Source: Deroplatys truncata | Taxonomy: Eukaryota > Arthropoda > Insecta > Mantodea > Mantidae | Reading direction: 5' to 3' | Assembly (NCBI GenBank): GCA_030765065.1 | Contig: CM060990.1 | Span: 416,773,198 to 416,837,197, forward strand | Length of the DNA: 64,000 nucleotides | Shown: one piece after another, positions 1 to 11,958 of the stretch | Position numbering within the stretch: the stretch's first letter is position 1 | How the letters are laid out: each line of letters opens with the position of its first letter | Translations under genes and position numbers: made by a program | Notes under the pieces: model-generated | The model's input: only the letters and a program-made list of their open reading frames with translations | Told to the model about the DNA's origin: nothing | The model's database searches: none

Positions 1-59
1 ACGCGTCGAATACCGTTGTCTGGTCGTATAACCCTGAAACATATGACAAGGAAGATGAT

Positions 60-240
60 GGGTAGGAAATGTGAGGAAGGAGAGTCGTGGTAGAAGATGA
101 ACCACCCCAGCATTCACCTAGCGACCAGAGTAAACCAGGAAAAACCCATGGGCCAGAGTATGGGGTCGCCGGGGATCGATCCTGGGACCTCTCGAATTCG
201 GGCCACAGACGTAACCTCCTGAGCCATCCTACTTGGTAGA
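60..240 (-). repeat. tRNA-derived SINE fragment (probable)
   Basis: Read on the minus strand, this stretch has a box-A-like run (TGGCTCAGGAGGTTA) followed about 40 bases later by a box-B-like run (AGGATCGATCCC), the layout of the RNA polymerase III promoter in tRNA-derived SINEs. The rest has the GC-rich, non-coding look of a SINE body. No target duplication was located, and one side is close to the window edge. Confidence 0.35.
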
Positions 241-496
241 AATGGATGTAGGTTCCTTACAATGGGTTTTCAGCAGGTGCGGAATTTTCCCGTGATTCTC
301 CTGTCATTGGAGCACTTAGTTCTTGTTTAATGGAATCACTCAAGTTTTGCAGGAATTTAAGGTAATTTTGATTGATTTACCTGGCTAAAAATTGTTTCTA
401 ATTTAAAAACAAGGTTCATTCTTATGCCAATGCAATCCTAAATATGATTCATCATAAGCTAGGGGTACCTGGGCAGCCAGAATTTCGGACGTATTG

Positions 497-1818
497 AGAC
501 CATTCGTTCTGTCCGTTAACTAAAACTTTCATATTACATATTAAAACGAATATAATAAAAAACAATCGAATTCAAATAATGAACGGAAAACAAGTTTTCC
601 AATTTTTTAAAACAATATACTTTTTTCTAAATCATATACGAAGCGACATTTGCGTGGAATCGTTGGTCAGTTTCCAGAAATACAATAAGGTATCGGACGC
701 AGGTAAAGAATAGGCTTCCTTGAAGGTTACCTCCGGCGCCAGGATGTCTAGGTACGGTCCCCTTGTATAGAATTCCCTACGTGACATAAAAAATAAGTCC
801 ACAGATTAAGTCAGGTTCAAAGCCTACGTGTCGTATTAGGTCTGAAGCACCAGTGTGAGAAATTCAACTGTCCGTGGGCGTATAATAAAATATAAACTGT
901 CCACTCAAAACAAATTTAATCATTTGGGAAGCAAATTAAATTGGCAGGAAAATGTCACGTGAGTAGAAAAAGTTAGCAAAAATACGATAGAAATGGAAAT
1001 TTGTGTCATAGCCCAAATAAGCTTTTCTTGGACACATCACTCCACAAACACACCTTCGCAAGTCGAGACGCCGCACGACGAAGTCCAGAACCTCGGACTA
1101 ATAAAGTTTCCGCAAGCGACTCCGAAGCTAGAAAAAGATATTGCAGGCTGGTGGTGACCAGATAAAATATACTATTCAAATTCGTTCCGCAGCATATTAT
1201 TTCACCGAACAGCTCTATACACATCATCTGTTACTGAAAGGCTGCTAGGCTCTAGAATTCACTGCCACAGGATGTCAGGGGCTGTGAAACCTTATATGCT
1301 TTTTAAATAGGTTGCAGATTTTAGTTAACGGTTGTTAATTTAGGGGAAATATCTTCTGTTTCATTGTATATATTATAGTGTATACACATATTTTTAAGAA
1401 ATGCATTACTGTTAACTTAGCTTCTCTATATTTTCAATTAACTTAAGCTTACTGTTGCTCTAATATTTGCTATTTCTGTTTTGTGTTCCTTTGGATATTG
1501 TTTACGCGTACCATCAACGTGTTCAGGATTTTTCTGTGGTTGAGCGGAAGGGAAGGCCAAATGTCTCTAGCCCTGCCACAATAAATAAAAAAGAACCTAC
1601 TGCCATCCCGGAAGAACACGATTTAGATTCTGTAAATTCTGGCTCGGACGGTTACGGATTACTACGAATAGTAAGTTTCTTACTAATCAAAGCAGTCAGA
1701 ACATTTTTACCACACCCATACGTTGGCGAGTGTGACAACGAGCCTTGGTAATAAATTTGTTATAATATAACGAACTTACAGTGCATTCATTTAAACTGAG
1801 CAGTCAGCCTCAGATCCA
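497..1818 (+). repeat. LTR-like direct repeat, left copy
   Basis: This stretch is clearly similar, in the same orientation, to 27397-28316. Matching blocks include the start (TGAGACCATTCGTTCTGTCC versus TGAGACCGTCTGTTCTGTCC), the middle (AAAATATACTATTCAAATT) and the end (TTTAAACTGAGCAGTCAGCC versus TTTAAATTGAGCAGCCAGCC). Lying just upstream of gag/pol remnants, with its partner beyond them, it fits the 5' LTR of a Ty3/gypsy-like element. This copy has about 400 extra bases (roughly 1196-1617). Exact TG...CA ends and a primer-binding site were not identified, so LTR status is inferred. Confidence 0.55.
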
Positions 1819-2699
1819 AGGAGCACCCACACTCTGGAAGATTCAGGAAGAGACCGCAGGCTAACCTAGGAAAGTCTTTAAACCAGATAACTCGTTACTA
1901 ACTCATATCCACCCCTTGTATACCCCTGACTGTCACCAGCAATGTGAGGCGACGAATGCATCGTCTCATAATGCCACCCAACATGGAGTACGAGTACGTG
2001 GAGACAGCCACATAATGGCGACCAACGTGTTGGGGGACGAATACCTGGAAGTCGCTACTTGACTTTACCGAACGTTCCGAGCACGATCACCTGGAGGCCG
2101 TCACATAATAGTACACAACGTGTTCGTCCACGAGTACCTGGAGGCAGCCGCATAACGTAACCTAGCGCCGTCGGGCACGATTACACGGAAGCCACCCCAG
2201 CATAATTGTAGCACAACGACATGAAAAGTACCTTCAGTCACAAAATCGTGAACGATCGTCGTGTAGCCCGAGTTCCTGAGACCGTCCACCAGCTACATAC
2301 TGGGCTTCTAACAGCGAGGTGGTAGAGTTCCTGAAAGTTGAGGCAATTACAGTCTAACTCCGATGCCCGATACATTGAAACCCCGGTAAGCAACGGAAGG
2401 CGACGACGATAGACACGTAAAAGAAGAATGTCACTTTCAGGGTACCGACGACGCGAAGATGCCGGCGGGACTTCACCAGTAGTGAGGAGGCAGCATCCGG
2501 ACAAAATTACGCATTGCAGCTATCCCCCTTGTTTTTTCTTTCTTTATTAGTGAAAGTGAGAGTGTAGTGTAGTGATCCCCAAGCGCCGGATTAATTTATC
2601 ACCGTAACCGGACACAATAAGTAAGTAAGTGTTACAAGTCTAATGTTTATACGTATATGTTAAATAGTGAAGGGTTGCATGCATTAATACGCTGATACT

Positions 2700-3595
2700 G
2701 TCAAATTTGAGAATTATTATGGCAAATATTCGATTGAATGTTACTTAGAAGCAATAGGGTTAGGGATAGCTAACGATATGGAGACAAGAGTAATTGTAGA
2801 AGGGAAGAGTACCGCAAGAGGAGTAGGAGACAATGCGGTAGAATTAGGGCCAGAGATTTGGCATACTGTGCAGGCCAACCAAAACATAGTCGAGTTGAGC
2901 GAGGAGCGTGAGATTAGGCATACCGAGCAGGCTATGCACAACACAGTCAAGGAAGCGTTGTCAACAAAGTTGTCTTCATAGGAGGGGTAATTGAAACAAC
3001 AGTTCGCTAGCCAGGAACGCCTATTGGCGCATAGGCAAATAGAATTTAAACAAAAATTAGAATCACAACCAAAAGTGTGATCGCTGAGATGAGGCAGACT
3101 CAAAGTCCCTTGCAAAGCGAAATGCAGACCATGAGATATGAAACTAGGTCCATCCAGGTAGAAGTGACGCGAGTTCGACAGCAATGTAGTGCCGATGTTT
3201 ACAGCGTCAGGGATACAATAATGGATTCTGTGACTAGGATAACTAATAAATTAATATTATTGAGGAAGAGACAATGACCACGTGTGTCGCCTACGAGGCA
3301 AAACATTCATTTGAAATGGCTGTTACAGCTGAATTAGTTGGCATAAGAGTGATAGGGAAGTGCAAGGCATGCAACTAGACGAAGTCAGCCAGCTCAGGGA
3401 GGAGATGACACAAATTGTCTCTATCCAGAGAAGCGCCATGGACGCGATCGCGGCTAGGTTGCGAGAAATCGCAGAGGTAAGGGATGCGATTGAGCGCATT
3501 AGCGTGGGCCCTGCAGAGAGCCATGCATCCACGCTTCCGGTAACCTCAGGTAATAGCATAAGTACCGAGGAAAGGCGAGTGACTGCGTGAACGCT
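2700..3595 (+). pseudogene. Degenerate coiled-coil-rich leader of retrotransposon gag
   Basis: Short plus-strand frames (2778-2981, 3077-3277, 3360-3590) encode hydrophilic, heptad-like helices rich in Glu, Gln, Arg and Ile/Val, separated by stops and frame changes. Position, downstream of the LTR-like repeat and directly before the recognisable gag remnant, suggests the N-terminal part of the same polyprotein. No family match can be made from the sequence alone. It is non-functional as it stands. Confidence 0.35.
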
Positions 3596-3654
3596 CCCTC
3601 TCCTCAGGGTAGCCGTAATGTATCTGGTCTGCCTGAGTCGTAGAAATTACCCGT

Positions 3655-4640
3655 TCCATTACAGTTCTTAAATATCCTCCTTGTGCCCCGTTTTGAAAGC
3701 GAAAGTGATAACGCGAAGCAGTTCATAAACGATTTAGAGATATATTTTGCTCTCAGGGGGATACCTAATAATTATCGTATGATCCTAGTACAACGGAGCT
3801 TAGCAGGTTCGGATCTGAGTTGATTCTGTCTGACTTTAGTTGACTACGTTCAAAGTGGGCATTTCAGGTCGGCGTTTCTACAAAAATATTGGTGCTGAAG
3901 AGCACAATGCAGCTTGCGCAGCCAAATAAATAATGGCAAATATCAGGAAAATTATCGTGAGTCAATGACCAAGTATCTTCTGCGACTAGGACAGCTCAGC
4001 AAGCATTTAGAGCCTCCAATGCCTGAGCAGGAATTTAACTCGTTGGTGGTAAGACACTGCCCAGGTATGATTCGCCATCACCTGGTCGTGGCAAGATAGC
4101 AGACGCCGTGCGAGGCTATAAATTACTCGCGGCTCTGCAGGACCACGGGCCACACCTTCCGACCAAAATATCCAGGATAGTCAAAACAACCGGCATTTCA
4201 GTAGCCAAAGAAGCGAGAGATGAGGACACCGGGACCCCAAAAACAGACACGGAAATAGAAACAAGATAGGCGGACAACGGCATACAGGCCCATTTGATCG
4301 TAACTGGGACAGATGCTTCAAGCAGAGGTATAAGCGAACGACGCAAAACAGACAATATCAGGTCTATCCAACGCAGTATGTGAGGCTCACAAAGCAAAAT
4401 AAATGTATTAAAACTCGTCCAGGGATACACATGCCAAGTGGTGGACCAAGAAGTCCTCCACAGGAGAATATGAATCATGGCGAACGGATTGACATGCCGC
4501 AGTACGACAGAACCTCCAACCCACGCGGGTGTGAATAGCCACGCCAACCTTCTCCTAACCAAGCTAGTGTTGAACCTGGACACGCCGGTTGAGGACACGG
4601 TGTGACCCAGATGTCGCAACGAAATCAAGCAGAAAATTAA
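3655..4640 (+). pseudogene. Ty3/gypsy-like gag remnant
   Basis: One frame around 3680-3800 reads as the classic gag opening: a 'VPRFESESDNAKQF' stretch, then 'FINDLEIYFALRGIP', corresponding to the conserved 'prFdGes..A..Fl..le.yF..r.vp' region of arthropod retrotransposon gag. A later piece at 3914-4099 continues with helical gag-like sequence. Several stops and frame changes interrupt the reading, and no intact CCHC zinc knuckle was found. Gag would form the retrotransposon particle; this copy cannot. Confidence 0.5.
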
Positions 4641-5539
4641 ATGCGGGAGGGGATAGCGTTCCCATATTCTTCCCGAGATGAGATATCTCAGTTCTTGCGT
4701 TCCCCTGAGACACCATAGATAGCTGCAGCATAATCAGTGTGGAGATGACGGTGAATGGAAGTGGTGATGATAGAAGACTGCAACATAATCAGGTCGTTAG
4801 GTTTGGTGACACTTCCGGTTCGGAATGCAGTGTGCAGGGGAGCTATAGGAAAAGCGAAGCAGAAAATTTCCAGGCAAATACTGATAACTACCTATGTAAA
4901 CAATTTTAATTTGGAATTTGTATGCTTTTTATTCCTAAAACAGTCTAGTGACCGACTTTATTACTGGAGATGATATGTTGAACGTTCTATGTGCAGTAAT
5001 TGAGCACAAAGAATCCCAAATCATGTTCAAAGTAGCCGAATCATCAACTGTTGCACCACTTGCTTCCACTATGCGCATAGGTACCGTAACGCTGATAGAA
5101 GCGGACAGGCTAATTCAGAATGAAGATCTTTTCATAGAATTCTAGTTGCGCTGAAGTAGTTAAAGTGACTACGCAACAAATACAGAGCTTGTAGGAGTGA
5201 ATTGAATTGCGTGAAGAGTCAGCCGTAGCTCGTAGATTTAAACATTGTCAGTAATTGTGGAATTTCAGTGGAGGAAGGAAGACAGGTGAACATTCTGAGA
5301 CGTCTGGCTGCACAGTTATCTAGAGGGAGTTCGCTTCTAACTCAGATAAAGGGGCGTATTAGGTCATTAAACCACCTCATGGAACAACAGGGGGAAACGC
5401 TCTTTCGGATTCTAATGAAGGTCAGGGACGTTTTTACAGAAAGATAATGCATTCCATACATTTGAGATAGCAGACATAACTCCGTTCAGATATAGGTGTC
5501 GTATAATTTCACAGGATCTCAGCAAAGCAGTAAAACCTA

Positions 5540-6180
5540 AAATAAAGGAAATTCTTTATGAAAACGTCGTAGAAATGTATGAAGCGCCCTACTTATTCCC
5601 CTTATGCATAGTGAGAAAACGAAAGGATTTTTTGGGCTAACAATGGACTCACGCAAACTGAACCAATACGTAACATCGGACAACGTGCACACCGAGACGT
5701 TGAACAAATTCTCACCGGAAATGGCAGACAGCATTGGTTCTGCTCTGGATTTAACAATTTCGTACTCCCAGATAGAATTAGATCCCGCTTGCGTAATTAT
5801 ACTGGGTTCATGCACCAGGGGCAAGTTTATAATTTTACTCGTTGTCCCGTGTGATTGTGCGTGTCAGAGAGTGGAATTCTCCGTGCTATGCATGTCGTTT
5901 GGGTACACAGACAGAAGGTTATGTGTCGCAGTATGCTGACGATTTGTTAATTCATAATTTGGAAATCAGACTCACTTCAGACACATTGACACAGTGCTAG
6001 CCAAGCTAACGCAATGTGGCTTCACATTAAATTGGGACAATGTAAATTTTTTGTTACCTCTGTTATATTTCTGGATTATGTGATTTCCGACAAAACTGTG
6101 GCACCTGATCCGGAAAGAGTGGAGGCAATATTAAATATTTCGCGCACAAAGAATGTTAAACAGTGATGAAATACCCCGGG
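5540..6180 (+). pseudogene. Ty3/gypsy-like reverse transcriptase remnant
   Basis: The frame at 5604-5939 carries the reverse-transcriptase fingers/palm signature: 'FGLTMDSRKLNQYV' (usual form F..DyR.LN..T) followed by 'ALDLTISYSQIELDP' (usual form lDl.sgywQi.l.p, which holds the first catalytic Asp). A second frame near 5930 reads 'GYVSQYADDLLIH', the YxDD box region with the two other catalytic aspartates. Frames change between these motifs and stops follow, so the enzyme is dead. It belongs to the same relic as the flanking gag and integrase pieces. Confidence 0.65.
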
Positions 6181-6533
6181 GTTCATGGGTACTAAAATGT
6201 ATAGTTATTAAATTCTGTAAAGAAGAAGAGCTATTGCTAAAAATATAAAATGGAGGGGCGTTGACGTCAAAGAAAATGCGTTTCATCGTCTGATAGCTTT
6301 GTTCAGCAACTCCATACGGCTTACGCGGCCTAGAATGTATTTGCTATTTCGAATTATACTGACGCTTCATTGTTTGCTTTTGGATACATATAGGCGCAAG
6401 GATCTCAAGATGGCTGACTGCGCATTATAGCAACTGCATCTAGGTCACTAAGAAGGACAGAGCTCGTAACGTGCATCCCTGCACAAAAAGTAACCGCGAT
6501 ATTTTCGGCAGTATAGAAGTTCAAGCATTGCAG

Positions 6534-6585
<52 letters not shown>

Positions 6586-6806
6586 CAGACAGATATTAGT
6601 ATTTATAGATCACGTAAGCTTATCCTTTATGAAGAATTGTTAGATGACCAGTAGCAAACTGTCTAGATACATATAATGGCATATAATGTGGATATGAGGC
6701 ATATCCCGGGCAGCAGCAACATTAGCGATATATTATCACGAGTCAAGTTAGGAGGACATCCACCGGAGACGCTTCGAACTACAGAGAGAGAGAGAGAGAG
6801 AGAGAA
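6534..6806. repeat. (CA)n(TA)n and (GA)n microsatellites
   Basis: A run of CA dinucleotides passes into TA dinucleotides at about 6534-6585, and a pure GA run lies at about 6782-6805, both inside the decayed pol region. They are simple slippage repeats. Confidence 0.9.
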
Positions 6807-6833
6807 ATTAGCATCTTAAATTTTGATCTGTAC

Positions 6834-7990
6834 CTTAACCGACTTCTGGCTGACAAAATGAGGCAATTGCAGAAATATCAGCTAGGGGAGACAAAATTGG
6901 TGAAAATTTCGGAAAATTATCCTGCGGTAAACAAAGATAACAAGCGAAATTACGGAAAACTAGACGGAGTGCTCTACAAACTCCACGGAAGTGACAGCCC
7001 GGCCTGGAAGTCATATATATTGGCCTCACTGGAGGAACTCATGTTTGAGTCATACCATCTCGCACACATCACGCGGGGTTATAAATAACGTGCATAGTAA
7101 TCACCGAACACTTATAAGTCCCAAAGCTAGACTGAAAAGTAAGGACATTCATTGCTACATGCTAAACATGCAAAAAGGTGAAGCCACTTCCCTTCCGTTT
7201 TGACCGGCCGCCGCAAATGAAGTTAAGCCAGGTACTTCTATAACGGTTTACAGGAGATAAATACGGTCCGTTACCGACCGCTCAAATAGGCCTGAAATAT
7301 ATGTTTGTACTGGTAGATGTAATGTCTGAATATGTGACACTTTATCCACTTATAGGTCTCACTAGCAAGAGCTGTGCTAGTAAAATCATAGACGAATATG
7401 CCTACAAATGACCAGATTGAAGCCCTGTTGCATGACAATACCACGGTACATCGCGGATGGAGGTTTATTAATAGCCTATGCGACGCTGGAATAAAATTAT
7501 ACAATATTAGCAGCTACCATCCACAAGGGAACCCATGCGAGTGAACGATGCGAATCTTAACTTTTATCTAAGGATTCTTTGTCACCTGAAATACACGGCC
7601 TGGCCCCATTAACTCCCATTGATTGAATGGGTTATTAGCAATGCATCTAACCTAAACCATGGTAATTCATCGGTGCAACTAATGACGGGAAGTGTAACAG
7701 ATCGCAACATTAAAGGTATACCGAATTCATTGCTTATCATTAGCCTAATAGACAACTGTAGGATACAAAAGGCCTCACAAGGCTTAAAGAGAAGGCCGAG
7801 AAGCGAAATGCAAAGAAGAAAAGGTATCTACATACCTGGAATCCTCAGGTAAAAGAGAAGGTGTTAGTAAGAAGTTTTAACAAATCGTCGTTGTTGAAAC
7901 GAGAATACAGCGCACTGAACCTTGTATGGAAAGGTCCTGTCAGAGTCATGGCTCAACTAGAAGATTGAAGATACAAGATCGAGGATATAT
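6834..7990 (+). pseudogene. Ty3/gypsy-like integrase remnant
   Basis: Pieces of an integrase occur in order across three frames: 'FESYHLAHITRGYK' (His pair of the HHCC zinc-binding domain), 'YMFVLVDVMSEYVTLYPL' (core strand with the first catalytic Asp), 'GIKLYNISSYHPQGNP' preceded by an 'HDNTTVHRGW' stretch replacing the usual SDNGT/F (second Asp region), and a basic tail. Multiple stops and frame changes are present, including a stop right after the core strand. It is the 3' part of the Ty3/gypsy-like relic that P1 interrupts downstream. Confidence 0.6.
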
Positions 7991-8218
7991 GGACGGGAAG
8001 ACTGCTAGGAAGTTATGATATACTGCTATTACGTCCATTTAAAGAGGCAGCGATACCAAGAGATACTAACATAACTGACACTCATCCGCAAACTGTCAAA
8101 ACGCGCCCGCCTGATTAAAAGGAACAGTCAACGTCACTAATTACCAATTGATGCACGTAAAAAGATAATGTATATAAATGAATGTCACAAAATAATAATA
8201 ATGATAATAATAATGATG

Positions 8219-8224
8219 CTGGTA
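8219..8224. repeat. P1 target-site duplication, left copy
   Basis: CTGGTA directly precedes the left end of P1 and is repeated exactly after the right end (26140-26145). Six-base duplications are the hallmark of Maverick/Polinton integration. Confidence 0.95.
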
Positions 8225-8996
8225 AGTAGTATAAATTTAGGGTTTCAAAATCACTTAATATGCAGGAATGTATATTCATATGCAAATGAGGCCCCCCACC
8301 CCCTTCCCAGCCCCTCCCCCAGCTCCATGGTACCTTCTGTTGCAGCTGCGGGTCATAAATCTTGTTGAGTATAATGGAAGCTTGACAGGTAAGCCATTAA
8401 GGCTGTAAATCAACTGTCGAAACGAACAATAGAATAATAAATCACGCTTCTGTAACAAAAGCGGAGACGTTATTCTTCCCACTCAATACCCGGACACGTG
8501 TGCACTTCTCAATCGCATTGTTTAACGACCACCTGCAAAAGAACAAAGGGTTATCCATCACCTGTCAAAATGAACAATTGAGTATGCTGGAATATTGTGA
8601 ACAAAGAATCAGACGCTATTGTCCCATCTCTATTGAATTCCCTGGACATTGTCTGACGAACACGTGCAAAAGAACAATAGAACAGGCTTGACCGAGATAA
8701 CAAAGGAACAGATGCTATTGTATCCCTTTCTATTATCCAGAGCAAGGCTTCTTTAGAAAGACCATCCGTGTAGCATCCCGCTTCCACAGCCGTATAACAA
8801 AAGAAGAAAGTTTGCCCTTCACCTGTCAAAATGAACAAAGACCATGATAAATAATGTTTTATAACAAAAGAGGAGCCTGAAGCCTGATAACAAAGGAACA
8901 GATGCTATTGTATCCCTTTCTGTTGTCCAGAGCAAGGCTCCTTTAGAAAGACCACCCGTACAGCACCCCGCTTCCACAGCCGTATAACAAAAGAAA
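8225..8996 (+). repeat. P1 terminal inverted repeat, left
   Basis: About 0.77 kb that matches the reverse complement of 25403-26139, starting AGTAGTATA at the tip. The TIR contains internal direct repeats: a block with 'GCTTCCACAGCCGTATAAC' occurs near 8780 and again near 8970, and 'CACCTGTCAAAATGAACAA' occurs twice. The apparent minus-strand frame at 8551-8838 is TIR sequence, not a gene. The inner limit is approximate. Confidence 0.9.
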
Positions 8997-10200
8997 CTCG
9001 TGGAGGCTTTATAGCTGGTCCTGTCTTTCTTTGTCCGAGTGAAAGACAGAGAGGCCAGTTTACCTGCTAGGCCATAAAAAATTCTACCACCGTTCGAGCC
9101 CTCCATCATGGCCCTCCCCGAGGCTACTTCTCTCCGAGTGTCTTCACGAAGTCCTATGGATATACCCGAACATAGTTATATAAGCTCTCTGTTTATGCTT
9201 CTATCGCCTTTTTCAAAACGCGATATCAAAAATGCAATTTAACATATATCATTACCTATATTAAACCCATGTGTATACTTAGATATCCATAGATCTGTGC
9301 TCGATTCTTAATGCAATCAAAAAGTTTAATGTTTTAATTGCTAATGAGAAACTGATACCTTGATAGAGTATAACGTTATTATATCATTACCCGATTAATG
9401 AAAGGGTGTTCAGAGCTCCTAGCTTGAATCTTGCCCAGAGAAACATTAAACTATGAGAGTATGTGCGGTAAGATTAAATTGTATTTAACAAATTTAATTA
9501 TTTATATTAAACACAGGTGTATACTTAGGTATCCAAATTGATACTTTGTTAGGGTAAAACATTATTATATCAATACCCTGATTAATGAAAGGCTGCTCAG
9601 TGGTCCTGGTTCGAATCTTACCCTGCAAAACTCTAATGCGTAATAACTATTAAATTATGGAGGAGTGCACGAGCAGATTACAAATGCATTTAACAAATAT
9701 AATTATTTATAGTAAACACTGGTGTATACTTAGATATCCCGATGCATAGACACGATTCTTTATTCTCTTTCTTCTTCTCTCGTTTTCTTACTTTCCCCTC
9801 TTTCTGTCTATCTCTTTCTTTCTTCTTGACATGTATACATCCAGGCATTCATATATACACCAGTGCACGCACACACACGCATACACGTACACGCACACAC
9901 ACCTGTAACATACTTACAGTTCCTCCAAACATACGAATCTGCAGGATGACCTATGAGAATCATTGAGCATAGATATACATGTACAATCTATTCTAACTCT
10001 CCGTTTTACAGCAATTATCTCTTTTAAACAGAGATATCAAAAACCTATACGTGCATCCCTCTCTATAATAGAAGTTATCATTCCCCTCCCAACCCTCACT
10101 GAATCCTCGATTCTCTTGCATAGAGAAAAACACATTCCTCCCCACTCCCTACAGATCGCTTCCCCCACCGATCTTCTCTGCACGTCATTATATGTGGTTG
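8997..10200. repeat. P1 subterminal non-coding region with direct repeats
   Basis: There is no supportable gene. A unit of roughly 200-250 bases is repeated about two and a half times between 9235 and 9740; each copy contains 'GTGTATACTTAGATATCC' or a close variant, plus a 'GATTAATGAAAGG' block. Then follow a pyrimidine-rich run (about 9742-9830) and a CA/CG-rich run (about 9868-9905). Such repeats beside a TIR could serve replication or be simple expansions; nothing in the sequence decides this. Confidence 0.6.
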
Positions 10201-10224
10201 AAGAACGGGGTTTTCCATCCATTG

Positions 10225-10290
10225 TATATAAGGAGCCCCTTCTCGCACTGCTCTGAATATTATTCGATGTGTAATCGAGGTGATAATACG
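10225..10290 (+). promoter_or_regulatory. Putative TATA promoter of the P1 Cys-repeat gene
   Basis: TATATAAGG at 10225-10233 lies 58 bases before the ATG at 10291. The matching P2 gene has TATATAAGG at nearly the same distance from its start codon, which supports a real core promoter. Confidence 0.5.
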
Positions 10291-11809
10291 ATGGACGATT
10301 TTTGAATTGAAAGTGGTGAAGAGTCATACCATTATACATATTATCATAATGAGTCGTGCAATGGTATCATTCACTCTATAGTGTGTAACATGCCTTCTTA
10401 TCATGGCAAGATGACTTCTCGAGGCATATGCACAGACAACTGTCCAATATACAAAAGAGGCACGATGTAAGTACAGATTTTATCCTTCAATGCAATCTTT
10501 AAAACTGTGTGCAATTGTTCTCTAAAGAAGAGTGAAAATAAAATGGCTCGTTGTTTTATATTTTTCTTTCCAGGGAAACTGATCCAGAAAGTGACGGCGA
10601 GATGGCCAGCATCATTTCAAATCACAGCTCTCTGTGACATTCATAGAACCGCAATGGGTATACTCACTTTGTACTGTGTGCAAAAACTGAGGTTAATGAC
10701 CAGATGGCATCATACTTTGCATGTAATGAGAACTGCAATGTATTCCTCTTCAGGCAGAGAAATTTAAAGTAAGTAGCTCTTTAAATATGTATCATTATTG
10801 TACATTGTTATCGTCATATATGCAACTTCAGAGATCATTAATGTAAAAACTAATTGCGTAGACGATACTAACACACATTGCTATTTCGATACATAGTACT
10901 ATAGTACAAGAGGGTTGCATGTAACTAACACTGGAAATATTATGGCTTGCAGAATTCAAATGACGACGCCTGAACCTAAAATGGAGATAGATTCGAATGA
11001 TAAAGAATCAGAAGATATAGTGGAATATCCCATTGCACCGCAGTGTGCTAATCACATAGATGAGGAACAGAGGGAGTGCAATTCACAGGCGGCTAGGGAT
11101 CTAACACCCACAAACTCCGTATCTCCACCTGGCAAGTCGGCAGAACTCAGGATAGCATTGGCGTGAGTATTTTCATATCTAGAGGAAATCATTGTTTCAT
11201 TTCCCTGTGACCTAGCAAAATGTAATTCTTTTCAGGCTACCTTTACTTTCCCAAAGCAGTTTTCTAAGACTTTCATTGTGTAATGTTTCAGGCGGTGCAA
11301 TAAGGGGAAGAAGAAGAGGAACAGATTTGCAGACCTGCAAAGCTGGCTGACGCTATTGGAGGATAGAATAAGCAACATCGAGACACCCAAAAAAACATGT
11401 CGGTAAGAAGTGGGTGTCGAGACGTCTACATATCGAAAAGGCACAGCGTTAAGATAGGATTCTTCTATGACCTTCCAGTGCTTATATTGAAAACACAAAA
11501 CATTTTGTATACATGACAACTCAAGACTGGGAGATAATTTGAGAGAGTCTTCCCACATTCAAAGCATTCCTCCAATCGAGAAAGTGCCCGCGAGTGGAAT
11601 ATTGTGAAAATATTGTTTTATCTTATAATATTGTTGCTTATATGCAAGAGCTGGAAATAAAATTTTTGAATACTAATTTAAGTGATTGTGAAATACTTTT
11701 AAATAGCGATAAAATTTCCAGGCTAAAAAGACTTAAATCGTTTATAGATTACCACTTAGGCAACCTAGATGTTGGAAATGTAATGCCATATGCTGGAGGA
11801 AGAAAGTGA
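10291..11809 (+). pseudogene. Five-exon Cys-repeat protein gene (function unknown), decayed
   Basis: Five exons can be placed by GT-AG borders, all in phase 2: 10291-10466, 10574-10768, 10953-11162, 11292-11402 and 11479-11809. Exon 1 encodes a C-x8-C-x14-C-x3-C repeat with 'CNGIIHSIVC' and 'CTDNC'. Exon 2 encodes a second repeat that has lost its first Cys. Exon 3 is acidic, exon 4 basic, and exon 5 an alpha-helical C-terminal domain ('VEYCENIVLSYNIV'). The same exon phases and motifs occur in P2 (43440-45037). In-frame stops lie in exon 1 (TGA, fifth codon), exon 2 (TGA and TAG) and exon 5 (TGA at 11540), so this copy is dead. I do not recognise the family; the Cys spacing suggests metal binding or disulfides, by inference only. 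Confidence 0.6.
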
Positions 11810-11958
11810 TGAATTGCAAGATAAATAATAGTAAAAAATGAAAGTATGCTTTTACATAGTGGTTTTATTCATTAAACATGCTTACATTCCTAATGAACAA
11901 ATAAATCCTTACAATGATTAGTTTGAAATCTAAGCTGCATCACATGAGTCAGAGGCTT

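Noticed and set aside
4116-4628. A 170-codon minus-strand frame in the gag region
   Set aside because: It overlaps the plus-strand gag remnant and shows no domain; antisense chance frame.
8551-9109. Open frames of about 95 codons on the minus strand, repeated at 25551-25838
   Set aside because: They lie in the terminal inverted repeat of P1 and its internal direct repeats, which explains their similarity; no domain is seen and the frames read into one another by chance.
9742-9966. A 74-codon frame rich in Phe and Thr/His
   Set aside because: It comes from a pyrimidine-rich and CA-rich low-complexity stretch.
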